This document shows positions 1 to 6,281 of a stretch of DNA of 10,300 nt, in pieces. The position numbers were made by a program, and so were the translations under genes. Each line of letters starts with the position of its first letter. Within the stretch, counting starts at the first letter, position 1. The notes under the pieces are model-generated. The model searched no databases. It had not been told where the DNA came from and saw nothing but the letters and a program-made list of their open reading frames with translations. Source of the DNA: Candidatus Omnitrophota bacterium (GTDB taxonomy: Bacteria > Omnitrophota > Koll11 > Zapsychrales > Fredricksoniimonadaceae); contig JAHFGF010000036.1 of the NCBI GenBank assembly GCA_023247595.1, positions 1-10,300 on the forward strand. Direction: 5' to 3'.

Positions 1-46
1 GGCGTTCTTGTTTATTGAGTTGAACTCGAAATTGTTTTAGGCTCAT
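1..46 (-). CDS. 5' end of an unidentified divergent gene (clipped by the window edge)
   Basis: On the - strand an ATG at 46-44 opens a frame that stays open to the window edge and reads MSLKQFRVQLNKQER. A strong Shine-Dalgarno GGGAGG (54-59, - strand) sits 7 bases before the ATG, which is the main reason to call it real. Only 15 residues are visible, too few for a secure family call. The pattern of a basic start followed by FRVQLNKQER resembles the N-terminus of IS630-type transposases (a basic/aromatic residue, V-x-L, then an ER that begins a helix). That is an impression only. The gene is divergent from the folate genes and shares a 77-base intergenic region with them. Confidence 0.55.
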   Translation of the reverse strand, partial: MSLKQFRVQLNKQER

Positions 47-119
47 TGGCTATCCTCCCTTTTGGAAGATAGTACCATGAAATACTTAGCGTATTAACAA
101 CTAACTTGACAATGTACTA
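1..119 (-). mobile_element. Possible terminus of an IS630-type insertion sequence (speculative)
   Basis: The divergent gene start looks faintly IS630-transposase-like. About 70 bases upstream of it lies CTAG (117-120), directly before the ATG of the reductase gene. IS630 itself inserts at the TA of CTAG and duplicates it, so an element running leftward could end at 117 with TA at 118-119. The outermost bases, read inward, would be GTACATTGTCAAGTTAG. A short dyad, AATAC-TTAGC-GTATT, lies at 81-95. The second terminal inverted repeat and the other TA copy are outside the window, so the element is not demonstrated. The absence of a promoter or ribosome-binding site for the + strand gene fits an insertion there but does not prove it. 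Confidence 0.22.
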
Positions 120-123
120 GAAT

Positions 124-855
124 ATGAATAATTTAAAAAAGTTTAAAAAGGCGGCTTTAGTCACCGGGGCTGCTCAACGCATTGGCCAAGGCATTGCCAT
201 CGCGCTGGCTGAACGGGGTTACGACATTGCCTTGCATTACAATCAATCACAGGAAAAAGCCCTGGATGTGGCGCGCATTATTCGAAAAAAAGGGGTTTTA
301 TGTGAATTGTTTGCCTGTGATTTGCACAATCAAGAGGAAGTATTGCTATTATTAGAGAAGGTGCATAAAAAATTCTCACATCTGAATTTATTGGTTAATA
401 ATGCCTCTATTTTTAAGCCTTCTGGATTAGACAGAAAGTCTTTGAAAGAGCTTGATGCGCATTGGCTGGTTAATTTTCGTTCCCCCTTTGTTTTAACCGC
501 AGAGTTTTCTAGATTATGTAAAAAAGGACAAATTATTAATATTCTAGACACCAAGATTAATAAAAATAAAACGGAACATGTGGGGTATTTGTTATCCAAA
601 AAGTGCCTGGGAGAATTTACAAAAATGGCTGCTGTTCTTTTGGCTCCTCATATCCGTGTGAATGGGATTTCACCGGGAATCATTTTGCCTCCTAGCGGCC
701 AAGGAGCGGGTTACTTAAAGAAAAGAGCTGGGCAGATTCCTTTATTGAAATCAGGGGGCGTGGCATATATTTTGCAGGCTATTAATTTTTTAATTGATAA
801 TGAATTTGTCACGGGACAGATTATTTCTGTTGATGGTGGAGAACAGTTAACATAG
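124..855 (+). CDS. FolM/PTR1-like short-chain reductase (pteridine or dihydrofolate reductase candidate)
   Basis: This is a 243-residue short-chain dehydrogenase/reductase with one Rossmann domain. The cofactor loop is TGAAQRIG (14-21), the TGxxxRxG form of pteridine reductases and FolM rather than the TGxxxGxG of FabG-type enzymes. NNAS is at 92-95. The catalytic set matches that subfamily: Asp142, then Tyr155 and Lys159, with the same Asp-to-Tyr spacing as I recall in E. coli FolM (DYVVERGSDKHIAY). PG (184-185) and a terminal VDGG (236-239) complete the fold. NADPH use is likely from the Arg-containing loop. It lies 14 bases upstream of folB in a folate cluster, so reduction of dihydropteridines or dihydrofolate in the cytoplasm is the natural inference. 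ATG 124 is the only usable start: an in-frame TAG lies at 118-120 and no near alternative follows. No Shine-Dalgarno is visible. An ordinary SDR of other specificity is not excluded. Confidence 0.85.
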   Translation: MNNLKKFKKAALVTGAAQRIGQGIAIALAERGYDIALHYNQSQEKALDVARIIRKKGVLCELFACDLHNQEEVLLLLEKVHKKFSHLNLLVNNASIFKPSGLDRKSLKELDAHWLVNFRSPFVLTAEFSRLCKKGQIINILDTKINKNKTEHVGYLLSKKCLGEFTKMAAVLLAPHIRVNGISPGIILPPSGQGAGYLKKRAGQIPLLKSGGVAYILQAINFLIDNEFVTGQIISVDGGEQLT

Positions 856-869
856 GGAAAATTGGTGTT

Positions 870-1223
870 ATGGCAACTATTCGAATTACAGATTTGACTC
901 TTAAGGCCATCATTGGGATTTTTGATTGGGAGCGTAAGAAAAAGCAGACGGTTGTCATCAATATTGAAATTGAATTCAACGCCGCAAAGGCCATTAAATC
1001 GGACGAGGTCAAGGATACGGTAGATTATAAAGTTATTACAAAGGAAATTATCCGGCATGTTGAAGGTTCAAAATATTTTCTGTTGGAAAAAATGGCTGAT
1101 AGCGTTCTGAAAATTGTTTTAAAATCTCCCAAAGTAAAAAAAGCGAGCGTGCGGATTGACAAACCAGGCGCATTACGATTTGCACGATCCGTTTCGGTGG
1201 AGTTGGGGGCAAACAACTCATGA
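870..1223 (+). CDS. folB: Dihydroneopterin aldolase
   Basis: FolB converts 7,8-dihydroneopterin to 6-hydroxymethyl-7,8-dihydropterin and glycolaldehyde in folate synthesis; it is usually a cytoplasmic octamer. The 117-residue length is typical. GIFDWERKKKQ (16-26) carries Glu21, DTVDYK holds Tyr53, LLEKMAD holds Glu73, and DKPGALRFA holds Lys98. These correspond to Glu22, Tyr54, Glu74 and Lys100 of the S. aureus enzyme, so the active site looks complete. An AGGGA at 854-858 is a rather distant ribosome-binding candidate; coupling to the preceding gene, 14 bases away, is likely. Its last codon overlaps the folK start in ATGA, so FolB and FolK, which catalyse consecutive steps, are translationally linked. 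The FolX/epimerase side of the same fold is the only real alternative and is less likely next to folK. Confidence 0.95.
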   Translation: MATIRITDLTLKAIIGIFDWERKKKQTVVINIEIEFNAAKAIKSDEVKDTVDYKVITKEIIRHVEGSKYFLLEKMADSVLKIVLKSPKVKKASVRIDKPGALRFARSVSVELGANNS

Positions 1224-1627
1224 ATGAGGCAGTCATAGGGTTGGGTTCCAATATTAACCCTGAGAAAAATATTGTGCTTGCCCAGGGGTTGATTTCATCC
1301 AAATTTAGAATAATCAAGACATCAACGTTTCTTAAAACAGCTCCCCAAGGCGATTTGCAACAACCGGATTTTATAAACGGCGCGGTTTTGATTGAAACGC
1401 CTTTAGTTCAAGCAGAGGTTAAGCAGTTGTTAAAAGGATTTGAGTCGCAAATGGGAAGAACCAATGCCATGCATTGCAATAAGCCTCGCATCATTGATTT
1501 TGACATCCATGTTTGGAATAAAGAGATTGTCGATCCGTATTTTTATAAGTGGGATTTTCTAAGGGGCATTGTTTTGGAATTGATTCCAGACCTTAATTAT
1601 GACCAAAGTAAGATCGTCCTTTCCTGA
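1220..1627 (+). CDS. folK: 6-hydroxymethyl-7,8-dihydropterin pyrophosphokinase (HPPK), short and divergent
   Basis: FolK transfers pyrophosphate from ATP to 6-hydroxymethyl-dihydropterin, making the substrate of dihydropteroate synthase. It starts with GLGSN (7-11). It keeps the pterin-side and metal-binding core: ESQMGR (75-80) with Arg80, and KPRIIDFDI (88-96) with Arg90 and the Mg ligands Asp93 and Asp95. At 135 residues it is shorter than the roughly 160 of E. coli. Aligning by eye to E. coli, several ATP-side residues differ: Arg84 becomes Asn82, His115 becomes Asp105, Tyr116 becomes Pro106 and Arg121 becomes Trp111. The usual GPR triplet is KPR. The start overlaps folB by four bases. 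I see no frameshift. A working but divergent HPPK is most likely; weakened activity is possible. Confidence 0.88.
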   Translation: MNEAVIGLGSNINPEKNIVLAQGLISSKFRIIKTSTFLKTAPQGDLQQPDFINGAVLIETPLVQAEVKQLLKGFESQMGRTNAMHCNKPRIIDFDIHVWNKEIVDPYFYKWDFLRGIVLELIPDLNYDQSKIVLS

Positions 1628-1653
1628 TTTTGCGCTATAAATTGAAATTAAGC

Positions 1654-1684
1654 TTGCCAGATTGATTTTCGTTGATATTATATT
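1654..1684 (+). promoter_or_regulatory. Possible promoter for the fab genes
   Basis: TTGCCA (1654-1659) and TATATT (1679-1684) resemble -35 and -10 boxes, but the spacer is 19 bases, longer than ideal. Transcription would begin near 1691, a few bases before the fabG ribosome-binding site. The 80-base gap between folK and fabG has no terminator-like hairpin, so read-through from the folate genes is also possible. Confidence 0.3.
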
Positions 1685-1697
1685 TTAGTTTTTTAAC

Positions 1698-1704
1698 AGG
1701 GAAG
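1698..1704 (+). promoter_or_regulatory. Ribosome-binding site that fixes the fabG start
   Basis: AGGGAAG lies a few bases before ATG 1708. The frame is open further upstream to a TTG at 1672, but that start would add 12 hydrophobic residues before the conserved FabG N-terminus and has no ribosome-binding site. It is therefore rejected in favour of 1708. Confidence 0.8.
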
Positions 1705-1707
1705 CAT

Positions 1708-2448
1708 ATGAGATTCAATGATGAAGTAGTTTTGGTAACGGGTTCGACCAGAGGGATAGGTAAGGCCATTGCCATGGCTTTTGCCAAAGAAGGCGCGCTG
1801 GTGCTGGTGGTGGGCCGAAACGCCGTTTTGGTGGATGAAACAGCTAAAAATATCGTCGGAGAAGGCGGCAAGGCGGATGGGTATGTCTGTGATATTACCG
1901 ACGCCAATCAGGTGTCAGAAACCGTCAATAAAATTCTTGACAAACATAAGCGCATTGATATATTAATTAACAACGCAGGGGTAACGCGTGACAATTTATT
2001 GCTTCGTCTCTCGGAAAATGACTGGGATGAAGTCATAAATACAAATTTAAAAGGTGTTTTTATCACCACAAAGGTTGTTTCGAAGGCGATGTTGCGGGCT
2101 AAAAAAGGAAAAATTATCAGCATCGCCTCGATAATTGGCATAACAGGAAACGCCGGCCAATCCAATTACGCAGCCAGTAAGGCTGGTATCATCGGATTCT
2201 CTAAATCTGTTGCTAAAGAGTTAGCTTCAAGAGGGATTACTTCCAACGTTGTTGCGCCAGGTTATATTGCAACCGATATGACCGCCCAATTGAATGATAA
2301 AGTTAAGGAAGAAATTTTAAAAAATATTCCATTAGCGAGGCTTGGTGAAGCCTCAGATGTAGCCGGTGCCTGTTTGTTTTTAGCCTCAAAGGCTGCGGAT
2401 TACATTACCGGTCAAACAATTGTTGTGGATGGCGGATTGGCCGTTTGA
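1708..2448 (+). CDS. fabG: 3-oxoacyl-[acyl-carrier-protein] reductase
   Basis: FabG reduces 3-oxoacyl-ACP to (3R)-3-hydroxyacyl-ACP with NADPH, the first reduction of each elongation cycle in type II fatty-acid synthesis. The 246 residues match the usual length. The order is TGSTRGIG cofactor loop (11-18), CDIT near 61-64, NNAG (88-91), Asn113, and the catalytic Ser141, Tyr154 and Lys158 in SNYAASKAG. APGYIATDM (183-191) and the terminal VVDGG (239-243) are standard. It stands immediately before acpP and fabF, which settles the choice among SDR enzymes. It differs clearly from the other SDR gene at 124-855, which has the TGxxxRxG loop and lies with the folate genes. The usual upstream partners fabD and fabH are not here; folK precedes instead. 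Confidence 0.96.
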   Translation: MRFNDEVVLVTGSTRGIGKAIAMAFAKEGALVLVVGRNAVLVDETAKNIVGEGGKADGYVCDITDANQVSETVNKILDKHKRIDILINNAGVTRDNLLLRLSENDWDEVINTNLKGVFITTKVVSKAMLRAKKGKIISIASIIGITGNAGQSNYAASKAGIIGFSKSVAKELASRGITSNVVAPGYIATDMTAQLNDKVKEEILKNIPLARLGEASDVAGACLFLASKAADYITGQTIVVDGGLAV

Positions 2449-2505
2449 TTTGTGCATATAAAAGTCCAAGATAGTTGGATTGTTTTTAAAGAAAGCTGTG
2501 CTAAC

Positions 2506-2512
2506 AAGGAGG
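2506..2512 (+). promoter_or_regulatory. Strong Shine-Dalgarno of acpP
   Basis: AAGGAGG with a 7-base spacer to ATG 2520 is the best anti-Shine-Dalgarno match in the window. This suits a gene whose product is normally very abundant. Confidence 0.88.
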
Positions 2513-2519
2513 CAATTTA

Positions 2520-2759
2520 ATGGCAGTTGAAGAAAAGATCAAGTCGATTATTGCAGAGCAACTTGGAGTGAAACCTGAAGAGGTAACTCCCGAAGCGTCA
2601 TTCATTGATGATCTTGGCGCTGATTCTCTGGATACGGTTGAACTGATTATGGCGCTCGAAGAAGAGTTTAATGTGGAAATTCCCGATGAAGATGCCGAAA
2701 AAATGCAAACAGTAGGGGATGCCATTAAGTATATTGAATCTAAAGCGACGACAGCCTAA
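2520..2759 (+). CDS. acpP: Acyl carrier protein
   Basis: This 79-residue acidic protein carries growing acyl chains on a 4'-phosphopantetheine arm during fatty-acid synthesis. The attachment site is Ser36 in [10 protein letters not shown] (33-42), and helix II after it is strongly acidic ([18 protein letters not shown]), the surface recognised by FabG, FabF and other partners. Length and composition match AcpP. It sits between fabG and fabF, as in many bacteria. The 71-base gap after fabG contains a TATAAA at 2457-2462 but no well-spaced -35 box, so a private promoter is not demonstrated. A hairpin follows the stop codon and may set its expression above that of fabF. Confidence 0.97.
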   Translation: MAVEEKIKSIIAEQLGVKPEEVTPEASFIDDLGADSLDTVELIMALEEEFNVEIPDEDAEKMQTVGDAIKYIESKATTA

Positions 2760-2790
2760 CAATAAAACGGTATTTTAAATGTATAAATGA

Positions 2791-2816
2791 TTTGCCCCGA
2801 CATCGTTCGGGGCAAA
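2791..2816 (+). other. Perfect 10-bp hairpin between acpP and fabF
   Basis: TTTGCCCCGA (2791-2800) pairs exactly with TCGGGGCAAA (2807-2816) around a 6-base loop, CATCGT. The stem has a G+C-rich core, but it is followed by AAACATTTTAAAGG rather than a T run, so it is not a standard intrinsic terminator on either strand. It lies in the short acpP-fabF gap, about ten bases before the fabF ribosome-binding site. It could partly attenuate transcription, protect the acpP transcript 3' end, or mark a processing site. These roles are inferred. Confidence 0.7.
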
Positions 2817-2824
2817 AACATTTT

Positions 2825-2830
2825 AAAGGA
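2825..2830 (+). promoter_or_regulatory. Ribosome-binding site that fixes the fabF start
   Basis: AAAGGA lies 7 bases before ATG 2838. An in-frame ATG at 2787 would translate through the hairpin region and add 17 non-conserved residues, so 2838 is preferred. Confidence 0.8.
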
Positions 2831-2837
2831 AAAATAC

Positions 2838-4085
2838 ATGTTGCAAAAAAATCGAGTTGTAATTACTGGAATGGGAGTTGTTTCACCTGTTGGTACAGGA
2901 ATTGAAAAATTTTGGAAATCTCTCATTGATGGAAAAAGTGGCATCCGGCCGATTACGCAGTTTGATGCTGCATTATTTGATTCCAGAATTTCTGGTGATG
3001 TTATCGATTATGATCCCGCGCAGCATTTTAATTCCAAAGATGCTCGTAATTTTTCCAGATTTATTCAGTTGGGTTTGGTCGCGTCCAAAGAAGCGTTAGC
3101 TGACGCTAAATTAGACATTCCGAATTTGGATGCCCATCGGATTGGTGTGCTTATTGGTTCAGGAATTGGAAGTATTCGTTCCGCAGAAGAAGAATACGCG
3201 AAGTATCTTGAAAAAGGCCCCAGCCGTATTTCACCTTTCTTTATTCCTAAAATGATTATTAACGAAGCCTCCGGACAGGTTTCAATTATGTCTGGGGCAA
3301 AAGGGCCATGCACATGTGTGGTCACGGCCTGCGCCACGGCTGCGAATTCCATCGGTGATGCCTTTCGTATGATTCAGTATGGCGAAGTGGATGCGATGAT
3401 TGCTGGCGGGACTGAGAGTGCTACAACTATTCTCGGAGTCGGCGGTTTTTGTGCATTAAAAGCTTTGTCCAAAAGAAACGACGCTCCGGAAAAAGCCAGC
3501 CGTCCTTTTGATTTACACCGGGATGGTTTTGTCATGGGAGAAGGGGCAGGTGTCGTGATTCTTGAATCCTTGGCTCATGCTAAAAAAAGAGGCGCAAAAA
3601 TTTATGCCGAATTATGTGGTTACGGCCGGACGGCTGATGCCTATCATACGACAGCTCCAGAAGAAGGCGGCGAAGGCGCTGTCAGGGCTATGGTCCAAGC
3701 TATGAAAGATGCGGGTGTTACTCCGCAAGACATTTCCTATATCAATGCTCATGGAACATCGACCTATTTAAATGATAAGGTTGAGACGATTGCGATAAAA
3801 AAGACATTCTTATCTCATGCCAAAAAAGTTCCGATTAGTTCTACCAAATCCATGACTGGGCATCTCCTCGGTGCAGCTGGTGCTGTTGAATTACAAGCCT
3901 GTGTGCTGGCTATCAGGGATAATATTGTCCCTCCGACAATAAATCTCGATACTCCTGATCCGGAATGTGATTTGGATTATGTCCCCCATGTGGCTCGGAA
4001 ACTGAAAGTGGATATCTGCTTGTCGAATTCCCTTGGTTTCGGCGGGCATAATGCCACGTTAATTGTTAAGCGATTTCAAGAATAA
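2838..4085 (+). CDS. fabF: 3-oxoacyl-[acyl-carrier-protein] synthase II
   Basis: FabF condenses malonyl-ACP with an acyl-ACP to extend the chain by two carbons, acting in the cytoplasm as a dimer. The 415 residues begin RVVITGMGVVSPVG (6-19), typical of the family. The Cys-His-His triad is intact: Cys165 in VTACATAANS, His305 in NAHGTST (303-309) and His342 in GHLLGAAGA, with Lys337 just before the last. The glycine-rich end SNSLGFGGHNA (396-406) is also standard. A FabB-type enzyme is less likely, because the length and N-terminus follow FabF and the gene is adjacent to acpP. Together fabG, acpP and fabF provide condensation, first reduction and the carrier. The dehydratase and enoyl reductase must be encoded elsewhere. 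Confidence 0.96.
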   Translation: MLQKNRVVITGMGVVSPVGTGIEKFWKSLIDGKSGIRPITQFDAALFDSRISGDVIDYDPAQHFNSKDARNFSRFIQLGLVASKEALADAKLDIPNLDAHRIGVLIGSGIGSIRSAEEEYAKYLEKGPSRISPFFIPKMIINEASGQVSIMSGAKGPCTCVVTACATAANSIGDAFRMIQYGEVDAMIAGGTESATTILGVGGFCALKALSKRNDAPEKASRPFDLHRDGFVMGEGAGVVILESLAHAKKRGAKIYAELCGYGRTADAYHTTAPEEGGEGAVRAMVQAMKDAGVTPQDISYINAHGTSTYLNDKVETIAIKKTFLSHAKKVPISSTKSMTGHLLGAAGAVELQACVLAIRDNIVPPTINLDTPDPECDLDYVPHVARKLKVDICLSNSLGFGGHNATLIVKRFQE

Positions 4086-4133
4086 TTAAAATCCGCTAGT
4101 TATATTCACATCCAGCAAGTATTAAGGAAACTT

Positions 4134-5234
4134 ATGAAAACGTATAATATCGCTGTCATCCCTGGGGATGGTATCGGCCCGGAAGTTGTTGCAGAAGGTT
4201 TAAAGGTTCTTGATAAAGTCGCCGTTAAACATAAATTCAAAATAAATACCAAAAAATTTAATTATGGCGGAGCGCATTATCTCAAAACGGGTGAAGTCTT
4301 GCCTGATTCCGCCATGCAGGAGTTTAAGAAATTTGATGCGATTTATTTAGGCGCTGTGGGGCATCCGGATGTCAAGCCTGGCATTTTAGAGCGGGGAATT
4401 CTTTTAAAATTACGATTTGATTTTGAGCAGTATATCAATCTCCGTCCGGTTTGTTTGTATGAAAATGTTGAATCGCCGATTAAAAACAAAGGTCCGTTGG
4501 ATATTGATTACATCGTTGTGCGCGAAAATACCGGTGATGTGTACACAGGACAAGGCGAATTTCGTAATAAAGGAACAGCGGATGAAGTTGCGACTCAAGT
4601 GATGATTTATACGCGCGCGCAGGTTGAGAGATGCGTTCGTTATGCGTTTGAATTAACAAAACAGCGTCATAAAGAAAAAGTTTGGCGCGGTTTGACCGCA
4701 GAAGATTTAAAGGCTGGATATACCGGAAAAATTACGCTTTGCGGAAAATCAAATGTCTTAACCTATGTTTTTGATTTATGGGATCGGGTATTTCATTCTG
4801 TTGCCAAAGAATATCCAATGTTTAAAACCGATTACGTGCATGTGGATGCCATGTGCATTTATATGATTGAATCGCCGGAGCGTTTTGATACGATTGTCAC
4901 AACGAATATGTTTGGCGACATCATCACTGATTTAGCTGCCGTAACCCAAGGCGGTATGGGCGTTGCTCCGAGCGGAAATATTAATCCGAACGGAGTCAGC
5001 ATGTTTGAACCTGTCCATGGCAGTGCGCCTCAATTTACCGGAAAAGGCGTGATTAATCCTATTGCCGCGATTGCGACTGTTAAATTGATGTTGGATTATT
5101 TGGGTGAAGAAAAAGCTGCGGTGGATTTAGAAACGGCCATGATTGCTACGATTAAAAAAATGAAATCGATGCTTGTAGGTAAGATGGGTTATTCGACGAG
5201 TCAGATCGGGGATATGGTTGTAGAAAATTTATAA
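4134..5234 (+). CDS. leuB: LeuB-family beta-decarboxylating dehydrogenase, probably 3-isopropylmalate dehydrogenase
   Basis: This 366-residue enzyme belongs to the isopropylmalate/isocitrate/tartrate dehydrogenase family, which oxidises and decarboxylates 2-hydroxyacids. GDGIGPE (11-17), substrate arginines Arg94, Arg104 and Arg130, Tyr137, Lys205, metal ligands Asp238, Asp262 and Asp266, and EPVHGSAP (292-299) are all present. The substrate loop GILLKLRFDFEQYINLRP (88-105) has hydrophobic residues where isopropylmalate enzymes bind the alkyl group, but reads more like D-malate/tartrate dehydrogenases than classical LeuB. HGSAP is followed by Gln300, where NAD-specific enzymes carry Asp. About 15 extra residues (roughly 184-197) precede Lys205. 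AAGGAA at 4124-4129 precedes the start. No leuA, leuC or leuD is visible, so leucine synthesis is the best but not a certain role. Confidence 0.72.
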   Translation: MKTYNIAVIPGDGIGPEVVAEGLKVLDKVAVKHKFKINTKKFNYGGAHYLKTGEVLPDSAMQEFKKFDAIYLGAVGHPDVKPGILERGILLKLRFDFEQYINLRPVCLYENVESPIKNKGPLDIDYIVVRENTGDVYTGQGEFRNKGTADEVATQVMIYTRAQVERCVRYAFELTKQRHKEKVWRGLTAEDLKAGYTGKITLCGKSNVLTYVFDLWDRVFHSVAKEYPMFKTDYVHVDAMCIYMIESPERFDTIVTTNMFGDIITDLAAVTQGGMGVAPSGNINPNGVSMFEPVHGSAPQFTGKGVINPIAAIATVKLMLDYLGEEKAAVDLETAMIATIKKMKSMLVGKMGYSTSQIGDMVVENL

Positions 5235-5293
5235 TGTAGAGATGGGTTAAAGCACGCGTTTATAAGATTTATTTATATTCTTGGAGAAATAAA

Positions 5294-6274
5294 ATGCAGA
5301 AAAAGAAAAAATATAATGTCGCGATTTTGGGGATACGTGGTGCTGTCGGACAATGCATGTATGAAATCGTTAGGGGTCGTAAATTTCCGGTTGATGAATT
5401 GCGTTTGATCTCGCGGGTCCATGGCGAAAGAGATGGAATTAAATACACGATTTTGGATAAAAATTGTTTTGATGGCATCGACATTGTTTTAAGTTCACCT
5501 GGTGCTGATATCAGTAAAGAATGGGTTCCGGTGGCGGTAAAAGCAGGGGCTGTTGTCATTGATAATACGAGTTATTTTCGCATGTTTCCTGGTGTCCCAC
5601 TAGTTGTTCCGGAAGTAAACCCCGAGGACATCAAGAAGCACAAAGGCATTATCGCCAATCCCAATTGCTCGACGATTCAAATGGTTGTTGCTTTAAAGCC
5701 TTTGCATGATTTTGCAAAAATTAAACGAATCGTAGTTTCCACATATCAGGCTGTTTCCGGAGCCGGTGCTGAAGCTGTTGAAGAATTGCGTAGTCAAGTG
5801 GGAGGAAGCAAAGAGGCCAAGAAATTCCAGCATCGCATCGCGCATAACTTGATTCCTCAGATCGATGTCTTTGTGGACAATCATTACACCAAAGAAGAAA
5901 TGAAAATGGTCAATGAAACAAAAAAGATCATGCATGATAAAAAGATCCAGGTTTCGGCGACGTGCGTTCGCGTTCCGGTATTTAATGGACACAGCGAATC
6001 GGTCAACATTGAAACTTCTAAGAAAGTCACGCGTGAACAAGCGATTGCTTTGCTTAAAAAAGCTCCCGGTGTGAAAGTTGTGGATGATGTTAAGAATTCT
6101 CGTTATCCCATGCCCATTGACGCCGATGGCAAGGACGAAACATTCGTCGGCCGCATCCGTGAAGATGAAACGATCAAGAACGGTTTGAATATTTGGGTGG
6201 TCTCGGACAATTTGCGCAAGGGTGCAGCTTTAAATGCCGTTCAAATTGCTGAGAAATTAATTAAACAGTTATAG
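5294..6274 (+). CDS. asd: Aspartate-semialdehyde dehydrogenase
   Basis: The enzyme reduces L-aspartyl-4-phosphate to aspartate semialdehyde with NADPH, the branch point to lysine/diaminopimelate, threonine and methionine. Its 326 residues start with the nucleotide loop GIRGAVGQ (13-20), whose Arg15 recalls the GWRGMVG form of E. coli. The acylated nucleophile is Cys125 in NPNCSTIQM (122-130). Gln152 lies in STYQAVSGAG. RVPVFNGHSES (226-236) supplies the catalytic His233. GRIRED and NLRKGAALNAVQIAE close the protein, as in the family. GGAG at 5283-5286 precedes ATG 5294. The 59-base gap from leuB shows no terminator. Pairing of a LeuB-like gene with asd fits an amino-acid operon. ArgC at the right of the window is a distant homologue with a different motif set. 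Confidence 0.94.
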   Translation: MQKKKKYNVAILGIRGAVGQCMYEIVRGRKFPVDELRLISRVHGERDGIKYTILDKNCFDGIDIVLSSPGADISKEWVPVAVKAGAVVIDNTSYFRMFPGVPLVVPEVNPEDIKKHKGIIANPNCSTIQMVVALKPLHDFAKIKRIVVSTYQAVSGAGAEAVEELRSQVGGSKEAKKFQHRIAHNLIPQIDVFVDNHYTKEEMKMVNETKKIMHDKKIQVSATCVRVPVFNGHSESVNIETSKKVTREQAIALLKKAPGVKVVDDVKNSRYPMPIDADGKDETFVGRIREDETIKNGLNIWVVSDNLRKGAALNAVQIAEKLIKQL

Positions 6275-6281
6275 TCGACGC

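Noticed and set aside
106..134. TTGACA (106-111) with TAATTT (129-134), 17 bases apart, as a promoter for the reductase gene; also TTAACA (94-99) with TAGAAT (118-123).
   Set aside because: Either pair would start transcription inside the coding region, after ATG 124, and no usable later start codon exists. The boxes are probably chance in A+T-rich DNA.
5330..5354. Arg15 in the GIRGAVGQ loop of aspartate-semialdehyde dehydrogenase as an anomaly.
   Set aside because: E. coli Asd has Arg at the same place (GWRGMVG), so this is normal family variation.
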